Positions 13,682 to 21,757 of a stretch of 37,981 bases of DNA are shown here, piece after piece. The notes under the pieces were generated by a model. The model was given only the letters and a program-made list of their open reading frames with translations. It did no database searches and was not told where the DNA came from. A program made the translations under genes and the position numbers. Within the stretch, counting starts at the first letter, position 1. Each line of letters starts with the position of its first letter. Source of the DNA: Bacillota bacterium (lineage in GTDB: Bacteria; Bacillota; Negativicutes; Sporomusales; Sporomusaceae); assembly GCA_023443285.1 (NCBI GenBank), contig JAEZVB010000089.1:1-37981 (forward strand). The letters are read 5' to 3'.

Positions 13682-16348
13682 CTAGCGTTTGATTTGCATT
13701 CCTGCAACTACTAATTCCTGACACTCGGGATTGCGGCTAAAATCAGGAGATCGTGTCTGGGAAAACGCAGTTATCGCATTCATAACAGCATCATAGTTTT
13801 CGTAAAAAATGGCAACTAAATCATGGGCTGCGGCTTGTTCTAATGCTACAGTTACAGCTTCCTGTTCATCAAGAATTATATTTACTTGCGCCGCGGTCAT
13901 ACCGGCCTCGCTAACACCTTGCATTAAAAGTGCTGCTGTCTCACCCGGCAGCCGCCCCCGCAAATCACGGTCTTCTTTAATATAGATGCTATCAAATCCC
14001 TGACCGGCAGCCCTGCCAAGACTAATAATAACGTCATCCCTCCGGTCGCCGGGGGCTGCAATTACCCCAATTAATCGTTGTGGCTTAAGCCTCCGTAAAG
14101 TGCTCGCTAGCGCCTGACAGCCAGCCGGATTATGAGCATAATCGACGCAAACTCTTAGGCTTCCCAGCTCCATCATCATAAGTCTCCCCGGATTTTGGCT
14201 AAAGCTTGTCAGTCCTCGGCAAATCGCTGGCAAAGATAGTTTCTGCGACCAACAAGCCGCCACGGCAATAACAGCATTTTGAATATTATGATGAGCAAAC
14301 CCCTGTAAAGTAAGCGGAATGTCTACAATATTAAGTAGCATTTGCTCCTTTTGTCCAGTTGCCAAATAGATGGCACCTTGCTTGACAAAACATGCCCTGC
14401 CACCTTCGCCAAGATGGCGGCGAACAACAATATTATCAGCCTGAGTGCTAAAATAAATAATTTCACTCTTCACCCGTGATTTTAATGCTGTCACGCGAAA
14501 ATCATCGGCATTTAATAGCACAACACCTGTTGGCCTTACCCGTTCAATAACCAACGCCTTTACGTAGGCCAAATCCTCAAGATCCTCAATACCATCTTGA
14601 CCGATATGATCTTCAGTAATATTGGTAATTATGCCGACATCCGCGAAATCATAACTTAGCCCTCCCCGGATAATACCACCACGCGCAACTTCCAATACAG
14701 CTGCCTCCACGGTGGGATCTGCTAAAACCATGGCTGAACTGGCTGGACCGGTAGTGTCTCCTCGCATAATACACTCCTGGTCAACATAAATACCGCTCGA
14801 AGTAGTCATCCCGGTCGTATAACCGGCCTTGCGGAAAATATGGGCAATCAGTCTTGTTACCGTAGTCTTGCCATTGGTACCGGTTACGGCGACTATCGGT
14901 ATCCGGCCATCAGCTCTCTGCGGAAACAAATAATCAATAATTGCCGCCCCCAAATCCCTCGATATACCGGCGCTTGGGTATAGGTGCATCCGCAGGCCAG
15001 GCGCTGCATTAATCTCGATAATGGCTCCCTGACCGGCAAATAGCGGCTGACTAATCTCAGGAATAACCAGATCAACTCCGGCTATATCTAGTCCGGTAAG
15101 GCGCACTGCCCGCTCAACTATGCGTTTGGTCTCAGGATGAATACTATCAGTTACATCTTGTGCCGTAGCACCAGTACTCAAATTGGCATTATCCCGGAGA
15201 TACACCAGCTGTCCCGCTGCCGGAACAGACGCATCCGTTACATTTTGCCTAGAAAGCGTCATAATAGCAGCGCTGTCTATTTGCAGACAAGTTAGCGGAC
15301 GGCTGTGACCGCTGCCACGCGCCGGGTCTAGATTAACAATAGCAACAAGCTGAGCAATCGTATGAATACCGTCGCCAATAATATGGGCCGGTATTCGTTC
15401 AGCCCCTGCTACAAGCTTACCATTAACAACACATAACCGATATTGACGCCCTGTTACATATTCCTCGACAAGAACCCGGTCTGCATACTCTGCTGCCAGG
15501 CCATACGCCCGTTCAACCTCAGCTTTATTGGCTATATTGAGCGTGACCCCTTTGCCGTGGTTACCATTAACCGGCTTAATTGCTACAGGTGCACCTATGT
15601 CGGCAAAAGCAGCTAGTGCTTCGGCCAAGTTTGTAACAATATACCCCTCCGGTACCGGCACGGCATTTTGACGCAACAACCTATTGGTAAGAAACTTATC
15701 TCCTACCAAATCAACAGCCAGCGCACTGGTTTGTCCTGTAATCGTAGCCCATACCCGCTGCTGCTTATACCCATACCCAAGGATAAGAAAATTAGCATCA
15801 TAATCATGGCGCAAAACAGGAATACTCCGTCGCCTCGCCGCTTCATAAATTGCCGCAGTGCTTGGTCCCAATTTGTTATCTTCCCCTACTTTCTTCAACT
15901 GTGCCACCATCTCAGGCACGTCGACAACTTGTCCCTTAAGTATCGCCCTGAGTATGCGGCAAGCCCCTTCGGCGGCAGCCAGCCCTACCTGGCCTGATCT
16001 AGAGCCAAAGATAACCTGATACACTCCCTGGCGACCAGACCCGCGTGTCTTGCCAAAACTGGAAGCATATTCTTCACCGCACAGTGACTGCAGTTCCAGG
16101 GCTACATGCTCAAAAATATGCGCTAAATATGTTCCTTCCTGTAACCGTTCCACAAAACCACCCGGGAAACCCCGTGAACAGTTATGCTGGTGTAAGCCTG
16201 GTAATAACATCAATAAACATGCGACAAAGCCAACTATTTCATTGCTAGCCGTATTTTCATATGGACCAATATCAACGGTTGCTTTAATGACCGGACGATA
16301 ACTGAAAATGTTAGGACCGGCAATAAAGTGTGTGGACAATAACTGCAT
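13682..16348 (-). CDS. cphA: Cyanophycin synthetase
   Basis: An 888-residue enzyme that polymerises Asp and Arg into the storage polymer cyanophycin. Three parts are visible: an N-terminal CphA-type domain (about 1-160, NIFSYRPVI and FEHVALELQSLCG), an ATP-grasp module (about 210-475, APVAIKPVNGNHGKGV near 258) that adds Asp, and a Mur-ligase-like module (VAVTGTNGKTTVTRLI near 486, VDYAHNPAG near 737) that adds Arg. Length fits bacterial CphA (about 870-900). The ATG at 16348 has AAGGGGG upstream; an earlier in-frame start does not. It is 16 bases downstream of cyanophycinase, so synthesis and breakdown genes form one unit. Confidence 0.96.
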   Translation of the reverse strand: MQLLSTHFIAGPNIFSYRPVIKATVDIGPYENTASNEIVGFVACLLMLLPGLHQHNCSRGFPGGFVERLQEGTYLAHIFEHVALELQSLCGEEYASSFGKTRGSGRQGVYQVIFGSRSGQVGLAAAEGACRILRAILKGQVVDVPEMVAQLKKVGEDNKLGPSTAAIYEAARRRSIPVLRHDYDANFLILGYGYKQQRVWATITGQTSALAVDLVGDKFLTNRLLRQNAVPVPEGYIVTNLAEALAAFADIGAPVAIKPVNGNHGKGVTLNIANKAEVERAYGLAAEYADRVLVEEYVTGRQYRLCVVNGKLVAGAERIPAHIIGDGIHTIAQLVAIVNLDPARGSGHSRPLTCLQIDSAAIMTLSRQNVTDASVPAAGQLVYLRDNANLSTGATAQDVTDSIHPETKRIVERAVRLTGLDIAGVDLVIPEISQPLFAGQGAIIEINAAPGLRMHLYPSAGISRDLGAAIIDYLFPQRADGRIPIVAVTGTNGKTTVTRLIAHIFRKAGYTTGMTTSSGIYVDQECIMRGDTTGPASSAMVLADPTVEAAVLEVARGGIIRGGLSYDFADVGIITNITEDHIGQDGIEDLEDLAYVKALVIERVRPTGVVLLNADDFRVTALKSRVKSEIIYFSTQADNIVVRRHLGEGGRACFVKQGAIYLATGQKEQMLLNIVDIPLTLQGFAHHNIQNAVIAVAACWSQKLSLPAICRGLTSFSQNPGRLMMMELGSLRVCVDYAHNPAGCQALASTLRRLKPQRLIGVIAAPGDRRDDVIISLGRAAGQGFDSIYIKEDRDLRGRLPGETAALLMQGVSEAGMTAAQVNIILDEQEAVTVALEQAAAHDLVAIFYENYDAVMNAITAFSQTRSPDFSRNPECQELVVAGMQIKR

Positions 16349-16364
16349 ATAAATCCCCCTTAAG

Positions 16365-17201
16365 CTAATTAGCACCAAGCTGCATAGGCAGCCGCGAATT
16401 TAAATTAAAGCCAAAACCATCAGGCAAAATATGTAATAGTACGTTAGATATTGCTAATGGTTGATAGCGATTAGACTCAGAAATGTTGGAATAAATAATA
16501 TCCTTGCCATCAATAATGGTCACGGTCTGGGATCCAATTACCTCACAAATCCGATCTGGAGTAACAATCAGGGCGGTATCTTCGTCAATACCAATTCCCA
16601 GAACATGCGGATTTTGCGCTACCGCTTCTAATAGCCGATTAATCCGCCCACGTTGGGCAAAATGCTGATCAACTACCCCTTCTGATAAATACCCCATGCC
16701 CTGCGCCATAATTAACGAGGATTTTTTCGGTGTGTCATTAGAATTGCCGGCCACGATCATTGTTTCACTCATAACAGCCGCTCCGGCACTTGTCCCGGCA
16801 ATGACGGCTCCTTGCGAAAAGGCCGCACGAATGGCCGCGTCAACTGCCGAACCACCTAAAATACTGGTAATGCGTAGTTGATCACCGCCAGTAAAAAATA
16901 TTCCGGTAGCCTGTTTTATCGCCTCGGCCTGTTCCCTTTGGTTTGCCGTTTCCCGGTCGTTAACCGCCATTATAGTAACTGTTGCCGCCCCTAGAGACGA
17001 AAATAAATCCCGGTACTCATTTCCCACGATACGGGGTTGATCGGTAGCGGTAGCAACTACTACTATTCGGCTATTTCGCCCTCCGGCCATGTCAATAAAC
17101 CTGCGCAAAATCAAGCACTCGCCTATTTTGTCTTCATGACCACCGATGATTAACAGACTACCAGCTGCGTTGTTTTTATTTGCGTCGCTTACGTCATTCA
17201 T
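16365..17201 (-). CDS. cphB: Cyanophycinase
   Basis: A 278-residue serine peptidase of family S51 that cuts cyanophycin to beta-Asp-Arg dipeptides. The nucleophile lies in GTSAGAAVMSE near residue 137; FFTGGDQLRI and GIGIDEDTALIV are further family motifs. The reading frame extends 60 codons upstream to 17381, but that part has no family similarity, covers a terminator and lacks a ribosome site, so the ATG at 17201 (AGGAGA 11 bases upstream) was chosen. A CATA-type mother-cell -10 may lie in the leader, but the match is poor. It is cotranscribed with cphA. Confidence 0.93.
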   Translation of the reverse strand: MNDVSDANKNNAAGSLLIIGGHEDKIGECLILRRFIDMAGGRNSRIVVVATATDQPRIVGNEYRDLFSSLGAATVTIMAVNDRETANQREQAEAIKQATGIFFTGGDQLRITSILGGSAVDAAIRAAFSQGAVIAGTSAGAAVMSETMIVAGNSNDTPKKSSLIMAQGMGYLSEGVVDQHFAQRGRINRLLEAVAQNPHVLGIGIDEDTALIVTPDRICEVIGSQTVTIIDGKDIIYSNISESNRYQPLAISNVLLHILPDGFGFNLNSRLPMQLGAN

Positions 17202-17290
17202 GCTACTATAATTCTCCTGTTTAGGCTTTACCCCTATTTTTGCCAGAATTGCACAATATTTATGCAATCCCTTATGCACGTCATTACCTG

Positions 17291-17332
17291 CAAGAAAAAA
17301 AGAAAGGTCACTCATCCATTTGACCTTTCTTT
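17291..17332 (-). terminator. Minus-strand terminator upstream of cphB
   Basis: AAAGAAAGGTCA (17299-17310) pairs perfectly with TGACCTTTCTTT (17321-17332), and on the minus strand a run of T follows. No minus-strand gene ends just before it; the nearest is the HipA-like gene whose stop is at 17922, so a transcript ending here would run antisense through the L,D-transpeptidase gene. Confidence 0.75.
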
Positions 17333-17474
17333 GATATACACTTCTAGCCAGCATAGACATTCTAGCGACCGAATACTCCATTCTTGCATTCTTTTATTCG
17401 TGATGCTAACCAAATCATCTGTTCTTGAATACAATGAACTAGCAAAATTGGAACAGACGGAGGTCGAAGCCTGT

Positions 17475-17960
17475 ATGCTTATTAGAACAATCTATTTGCC
17501 CACCCCTCTAAAATACTGCAAGCTCGCAGAAGGAGAGAGCTATATTACCTATTGTCAAAACCTTCCTGCCACTACTATGGAGGTGACCCCCACTACCCAA
17601 GTCGCCAGAAAAAGCAATTCATTACCCCGGGCTAATATTCTCCTGGTAAAATCGCAGCGACAGCTAACCATATTTAACGGGAATAGCCCACTACGCCAAT
17701 ACCCAGTGGCAATCGGTAAACCAGCAACCCCTACTCCCACCGGCAATTTTGCTATTGCCACTAAAATTCTAAATCCAGGCGGTGTCCTGGGAACCCGCTG
17801 GATGGGACTCAATTACGGTGCCTATGGGGTTCACGGAACAAATTCCCCTTGGTTAATTGGGCAAATGGTATCTCACGGATGTATCCGGATGCATAATGCC
17901 CATGCCGAAGAGCTATTTACTTTAGTAAATATCGGTACTCCGATGTATATTCGGGATTAA
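17475..17960 (+). CDS. L,D-transpeptidase (YkuD domain)
   Basis: A 161-residue protein whose C-terminal 110 residues are a YkuD domain (ANILLVKSQRQLTIFNG onward). The catalytic set is present: His120 in YGVHGTNSP and SHGCIRM with His134 and Cys136. These enzymes form 3-3 peptidoglycan cross-links. No signal peptide is seen; the first 50 residues may be a degenerate LysM-like segment, recalling Bacillus YkuD, a spore-coat enzyme with LysM. The ATG at 17475 was chosen for GGAGG upstream; the open frame extends back to 17262 without support. It is the only plus-strand gene in this part and overlaps the 3' end of the convergent HipA-like gene by 39 bases. Confidence 0.88.
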   Translation: MLIRTIYLPTPLKYCKLAEGESYITYCQNLPATTMEVTPTTQVARKSNSLPRANILLVKSQRQLTIFNGNSPLRQYPVAIGKPATPTPTGNFAIATKILNPGGVLGTRWMGLNYGAYGVHGTNSPWLIGQMVSHGCIRMHNAHAEELFTLVNIGTPMYIRD

Positions 17961-18725
17961 TCTACTTAATTCTTCTGCCACCCAACACGCTTTATCCCGC
18001 CTAATAGTAATAAACTCAAGTAAGGCCTGTCTCTCTGCCTTTTCTGGAAGCCATTCGTCGGGAATACGCTCAACAAACTGAGCCAATTTTGCATCTTCCA
18101 TATCCTTAACGACTGCGGCATACTTAAATAATTGTGCCGGCCTTAGATAATATTTCAAAAGCACCCCATAGGAACGGCGGTGATTTATGGTTATGGTTTC
18201 CTCTAATTCCTTGAGCATGGCGATTGTCCATTTACCGCGGCGAAACAGGTGAGAATTATCAATTGCATAGATTTTGTATCCATCTCGCTCTTTGCGGATT
18301 AGGAGATTTTTTCTATTTTGGGTCCGGTCAGGATTATGAAACAAGTGGTCAAACAGCATAACGCCAGCCATTTGTTCTTTATTGATCGCCCGGTGTACAT
18401 TGAATTTATTTACATAACTTACCCCTTGCAAATATTCGCAGCCAAAATGCCAACCCGGCAGTACAGCAGCAGCAGTCAATCGTCGGCTGCTGCTCACTAC
18501 TTCCGGCGAAATATGGATAATTCCCCCTGGAGGAAAACATAGCTTTAGCCAATCGCCAAATTGGGCAGCCAGTAACTCATTTACCAGCACCTTACTCCCT
18601 AGACGATTTGCCGACAACTTAACAACACATATTTTTACTTCCCCGCAATCATTTTCGGCTCGAAATAATTGGGGGGATGTCGCGCCCAGCCCCACCGGAC
18701 CGATATACGAAAGCGCCCGATACAT
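17922..18725 (-). CDS. HipA-like kinase-domain protein
   Basis: A 267-residue protein resembling the HipA-like kinase family (HipA_2 type) without the HipA N-domain. A probable ATP lysine is Lys36 in CVVKLSANR, and Glu50 may pair with it. The catalytic loop is FDHLFHNPDRTQNRKNLLI (Asp133 and Asn140), and IDNSHLF near 156 is the metal-binding Asp. No HipB-like antitoxin gene is adjacent, so a classic toxin-antitoxin pair is unlikely. The substrate is unknown. The ATG at 18725 has AGAGGTGG upstream. It sits just after the terminator of the SPOCS operon and converges on the L,D-transpeptidase gene. Confidence 0.75.
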   Translation of the reverse strand: MYRALSYIGPVGLGATSPQLFRAENDCGEVKICVVKLSANRLGSKVLVNELLAAQFGDWLKLCFPPGGIIHISPEVVSSSRRLTAAAVLPGWHFGCEYLQGVSYVNKFNVHRAINKEQMAGVMLFDHLFHNPDRTQNRKNLLIRKERDGYKIYAIDNSHLFRRGKWTIAMLKELEETITINHRRSYGVLLKYYLRPAQLFKYAAVVKDMEDAKLAQFVERIPDEWLPEKAERQALLEFITIRRDKACWVAEELSRLIPNIHRSTDIY

Positions 18726-18744
18726 TAGGCCACCTCTCCCCACT

Positions 18745-18782
18745 TTTAAAAACAATACCCAGGGATTATTGCCATCCCTGGG
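18745..18782 (-). terminator. Terminator after the SPOCS-SH3 gene
   Basis: CCCAGGGAT (18758-18766) and ATCCCTGGG (18774-18782) are perfect complements with a seven-base loop; TATTGTTTTTA follows on the minus strand. It is eight bases past the stop at 18790. Confidence 0.88.
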
Positions 18783-18789
18783 TCGCTTT

Positions 18790-19746
18790 CTACCCTTTTG
18801 GAATACCACTACCACTTACCAGCCAACTCGCAATCCAACCAGTAGTAGTACCATCAGGCAGCACTACTTTGTACCACCCAAAAGCCTGCTCCTTAACGGT
18901 TAAGGTAACATTTTTATTAACCTTAGTTATAACTGGGAAATTGGTGCCAGGTCCACTTCTGATATTAACCGAATTGCCGGTTACTGTTACTGTACCGCTG
19001 ACACTTCCAGAAATACCTGCTGTCGGTGTCATTGGGCCGGTAACAATAACATTTTGCTCGCCAAAACCTGCTATGTTACCACCACCAGTTTCTGAAGCCG
19101 ATACGGTTTCATCAGAAAACTGACTGGCACTGACTTTATCTGATCCTGACGCTGTCCCACTTATTCCAACTTCATCAACAGGACTTAATGCGTATACATC
19201 CATCTCGGTAGTAGTTACTACCCGAGCCCAGACCTTAAGTACAACTGTAATGTGCACCTTACGCCTGTCATGGTCGCTGTGGAAATCATAGTCAACAAAT
19301 TCCACTGTAGCATCCGCAGTCGCCTTCATGTCAGGCTCAGCACCATCAATTACAATATCCCGAGTCCAGCGGATATGTCTCTTTTCAAACGCATGTACCG
19401 GCTGATCAGGTAAATCGGCAACATACATTACCTTTACCTCTAATTCACCCCGTACAATGACCTTATCGGGGATAACATCCACCTTGGTAATTTCCAGTTC
19501 TTTAACATATACGTCGACCACTTGTTCAATATCAGGCTTCTGATCCGGAACAAACAGATCCAGCTCCACAACCCGCTGAGCCATTTCAGCGCCTAAGACT
19601 TGTTCAACCTCAATGGTTTCCACACCAGGTTCCGGGCAGCCACATTCAAGTTCAGCACTATCAACCGTCGTGACACCCGCTACTGTTTTTACAGTCATGC
19701 CAGAAGTATTACTTGAGCCTGAAGCTGCTCTTGTATTATCGTCCAT
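18790..19746 (-). CDS. SPOCS-domain (DUF3794) protein with C-terminal SH3b domain
   Basis: A 318-residue protein. Residues about 45-190 form a SPOCS/DUF3794 domain (FVPDQKPDIEQVVDVYVKEL, PDKVIVRGELEVKVMYV, LPDQPVHAFEKRH), a domain found in spore cortex and coat-associated proteins. A Ser/Gly/Thr-rich linker (about 195-250) leads to a bacterial SH3 domain (250-318, VNIRSGPGTNFPVI and GTTTGWIASWLV), commonly a wall-binding module. Together this suggests a spore envelope protein tied to peptidoglycan. The start ATG at 19746 has AAGGAGGG upstream. It follows the related SPOCS gene by 34 bases. Confidence 0.9.
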   Translation of the reverse strand: MDDNTRAASGSSNTSGMTVKTVAGVTTVDSAELECGCPEPGVETIEVEQVLGAEMAQRVVELDLFVPDQKPDIEQVVDVYVKELEITKVDVIPDKVIVRGELEVKVMYVADLPDQPVHAFEKRHIRWTRDIVIDGAEPDMKATADATVEFVDYDFHSDHDRRKVHITVVLKVWARVVTTTEMDVYALSPVDEVGISGTASGSDKVSASQFSDETVSASETGGGNIAGFGEQNVIVTGPMTPTAGISGSVSGTVTVTGNSVNIRSGPGTNFPVITKVNKNVTLTVKEQAFGWYKVVLPDGTTTGWIASWLVSGSGIPKG

Positions 19747-19780
19747 TGTTCTCCCTCCTTTCCGTTGGTCATCTGCATAT

Positions 19781-20425
19781 CTAGCCTTTGGGTGTAGTTG
19801 GCAAAGTTCCCATTCCAATATTTACTTCCCGGTCAGTCATGACTTTGGCCGTAACTTTGAGGATGACGGAAACGTCAAACTCCCGGCAGTTGCGCTTGTG
19901 GTGGTGGTGATGATCGTCACAATTATCGTCATGATCATGATCATGGCATTCATGGTTATCATCCTCGTCATCTTCTTCATCATCACATTCAATAGGATCA
20001 AAATTCTTATACTTATAGGCACGATGATGATCTTCCACATCATAGTCAACAAACTCAACAACAACACTGGCCTCAGCATCCATTCCCCGCCGTGCGCCAG
20101 GAATATCAATATCAAGCGTCCATTTATAATGCTTAATTTCCACAGCATGAACAGGCTGGTCAGGCAAGGCGGCAACATAGATGGCCTTAATTTCGAACTC
20201 GCCCCGAACGATAACTTTATCGGTAATGACATCAACGCTATTTACTTCTACTTCTTTAACAAATACATCAACTATTTGCTCAATAGCAGGCTTTCTTTCA
20301 GGAACAACCACGTGAATATCCAGTGCTTTTTGCTTTTCTTTTTCCCCGACTATCTGGCGCACGATAATAGTTCCGGTTTCTGCGCCAAGTGTGCACTTAT
20401 CATTGTTATTGGCTCTATCGTTCAT
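19781..20425 (-). CDS. SPOCS-domain (DUF3794) protein with His/Asp-rich metal-binding-like insert
   Basis: A 214-residue protein with a single SPOCS domain similar to the next gene (VPERKPAIEQIVDVFVKEVE, TDKVIVRGEFEIKAIYVAAL, LPDQPVHAVEIKHY). Between two conserved strands (about residues 131-180) lies an extra segment rich in Asp, Glu and His, with His158, 161, 163, 165, a His run at 172-176, and Cys147, 160, 169 and 180. This is a likely metal-binding insert, absent from the neighbour. No signal peptide. GGGGG lies eight bases before the ATG. The pair looks like a tandem duplication with divergent additions. Confidence 0.88.
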   Translation of the reverse strand: MNDRANNNDKCTLGAETGTIIVRQIVGEKEKQKALDIHVVVPERKPAIEQIVDVFVKEVEVNSVDVITDKVIVRGEFEIKAIYVAALPDQPVHAVEIKHYKWTLDIDIPGARRGMDAEASVVVEFVDYDVEDHHRAYKYKNFDPIECDDEEDDEDDNHECHDHDHDDNCDDHHHHHKRNCREFDVSVILKVTAKVMTDREVNIGMGTLPTTPKG

Positions 20426-20452
20426 GCAGATTCCCCCCTTTGTATACTCTAG

Positions 20453-20482
20453 TTATATATATGCCTGCACTAATTTTTATGT
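20453..20482 (-). promoter_or_regulatory. SigK/SigE-like promoter of the SPOCS operon
   Basis: On the minus strand, AC (20481-20482), 17 bases, then CATATATAT (-10 starting at 20463). The AC and CATA elements and the spacing fit a SigK promoter, but the final TA of CATAnnnTA is replaced by AT. SigE is an alternative. Confidence 0.4.
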
Positions 20483-20502
20483 GCCAAAGTCACTCTGTAA
20501 TA

Positions 20503-20547
20503 CAAAAAAAAAATAAGCATGTGTAAGTTTAACACTACACATGCTTA
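20503..20547 (-). terminator. Terminator after the 124-residue gene
   Basis: AAGCATGTGTA (20515-20525) and TACACATGCTT (20536-20546) are perfect complements; on the minus strand a run of eleven T follows. It isolates the upstream gene from the SPOCS operon. Confidence 0.93.
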
Positions 20548-20560
20548 CTAGCTCAACTTA

Positions 20561-20935
20561 TCATTTGCCGCTTAAGACCAAATGTGGCTCCTTCTTTTTG
20601 CTGTTATATATGTCTACTTCCAGGAGAAATCTTTCAATAATAATTCTATTGACCATTTCCTGCACTTGTCTGGCCGTATCGTCAACACCTTTCTCGATAG
20701 AGGCCACCAGTGATTTTCGATCCTCAAACGATAGGGTTGACGGTACAACCAAGTCAAAGGTTGGCTCAACCCACTTATCGGTATAATTCATAATATAACT
20801 CATCATCCGGTCAGCAACTGTATCAATGAAATCCTGATCTTCCGACAACTTGAGCAACCATACACGAATAACCTTTTCTATTTCCGACATATTAGGTTCA
20901 GACTTATCGGGAAACGCAATTACCTTTGCAACCAA
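20561..20935 (-). CDS. Conserved-looking hypothetical protein, 124 residues
   Basis: No family recognised. The protein starts MVAKVIAFPDKSEPN, then appears mostly helical and amphipathic (IEKVIRVWLLKLSEDQDFIDTV and later ESIEKGVDDTARQ-like segments), with few Cys and no membrane segment or signal peptide. The start is a TTG at 20935, seven bases after GGGGGG. It stands as a single gene with its own strong terminator. Its place beside the SPOCS genes and the Cys-rich gene suggests a sporulation role, but this is context only. Confidence 0.6.
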   Translation of the reverse strand: MVAKVIAFPDKSEPNMSEIEKVIRVWLLKLSEDQDFIDTVADRMMSYIMNYTDKWVEPTFDLVVPSTLSFEDRKSLVASIEKGVDDTARQVQEMVNRIIIERFLLEVDIYNSKKKEPHLVLSGK

Positions 20936-21382
20936 AACTGATCCCCCCTGCTACAAGCTTTCGTAAACTATACTACACATATTTATTCTGTCTTTCATAC
21001 CTGGGCAGTCAGCCAACACCGGCATGTTCTCGAGTAAGAATTCTTTGGCAGTTCACTTTCATTATCGGCTGCAATTATTAAAAATATATTTAAAAAAACA
21101 ATTGCCTGACACTATTTTCTAAAAGAATTCTAAATGTTACTGGTTACACTGATATTACAATCAATTGGGGAAAAACTACGGAAGACGCACGGCGACCTCC
21201 TCCAAGATTTTGTCCGTGAATCTTCTGTTAACATATATACTACCCAAATAAGAACGCCTTAAAACGCTCTCCCTCCCCCATAATACTAATGAAAAGAAGG
21301 TTGGAATTCTTAGTTGATAAGATTTCAACCTTCTTTTCTGTTTACAACACTAATTAACAACAGCTCTGCCAAATACAACATA
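20936..21382. other. Intergenic region with an orphan hairpin
   Basis: About 450 bases with no convincing gene. A 23-codon minus-strand frame near 21180-21255 is too short and too weakly started to call. The clearest structure is a perfect 13-bp stem (21291-21303 with 21326-21338) that can extend to 18 bp with G-U pairs. The right end merges with the promoter region of the Cys-rich gene. Confidence 0.5.
21291..21338. terminator. Orphan hairpin, terminator-like
   Basis: GAAAAGAAGGTTG pairs with CAACCTTCTTTTC. The arms carry U-rich ends in both directions, but no annotated gene ends here. It may insulate the two flanking genes or end an unseen small RNA. Confidence 0.45.
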
Positions 21383-21410
21383 ACAATTTTCCGGTCTAGT
21401 TCATAGTATA
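21383..21410 (+). promoter_or_regulatory. SigK-type promoter of the Cys-rich gene
   Basis: AC (21383-21384), 17 bases, CATAGTATA (21402-21410). This fits the SigK consensus AC-N16/17-CATAnnnTA exactly and implies late mother-cell expression. It lies 65 bases upstream of the start codon. Confidence 0.6.
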
Positions 21411-21475
21411 TACCAGATGTGCTTCTCCCCCCGGGGCGAAAATCTGCCATCAAATATAAGGAGGTAACACTGTTG

Positions 21476-21757
21476 ATGAAGGCTTACAAAAAGAATCCCT
21501 ACTGGAAATGTGATGATGACTATGGCAAATGCGGCTGTCACGACAACTATGAAATGTATGATGACTGCCACGACTCAGATATGTCCTGTTGCATGCCCAA
21601 AATGAAATGCCATCCTACCAAAGAATGTGTCAAAACCTTTAAATGCTACTATAAGCTTTATAAAATGTGCACCTATCGTTTATACAAAGTATGTCCTGGT
21701 TGCGGTCATGAGTTCGATTACCATGAGCATCGTGGTTGCTGCCCCAAGTGCATGTAA
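21476..21757 (+). CDS. Cys-rich, His-containing small protein with C-terminal zinc-ribbon-like motif
   Basis: A 93-residue protein with 15 Cys, many Asp, Lys, Tyr and His, and no hydrophobic segment. Pairs such as CGC, SCC and KC recur through the first 75 residues; the C-terminus VCPGCGHEFDYHEHRGCCPKC resembles a zinc ribbon (reported in part). The composition is typical of spore coat or exosporium proteins that cross-link or bind metals. GGAGG precedes an adjacent TTG-ATG pair; either may be the start (TTG at 21473). A SigK-type promoter lies upstream and a perfect 25-bp hairpin follows at once. Function inferred from context only. Confidence 0.75.
   Translation: MKAYKKNPYWKCDDDYGKCGCHDNYEMYDDCHDSDMSCCMPKMKCHPTKECVKTFKCYYKLYKMCTYRLYKVCPGCGHEFDYHEHRGCCPKCM

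Noticed and set aside
17202..17381. A 60-codon N-terminal extension of cyanophycinase
   Set aside because: It runs through a terminator hairpin, has no ribosome site and adds no family similarity.
17262..17474. A 71-codon N-terminal extension of the L,D-transpeptidase
   Set aside because: It covers the same hairpin, has no signal peptide or domain, and the ATG at 17475 has a ribosome site.
16365..17960. Toxin-antitoxin system built on the HipA-like gene
   Set aside because: No HipB-like helix-turn-helix gene on either strand near it; neighbours are enzymes with clear other roles.
21180..21258. A 23-codon minus-strand frame from a TTG (ending VAVRLP)
   Set aside because: Too short, weak ribosome site, no terminator; chance frame is as likely.
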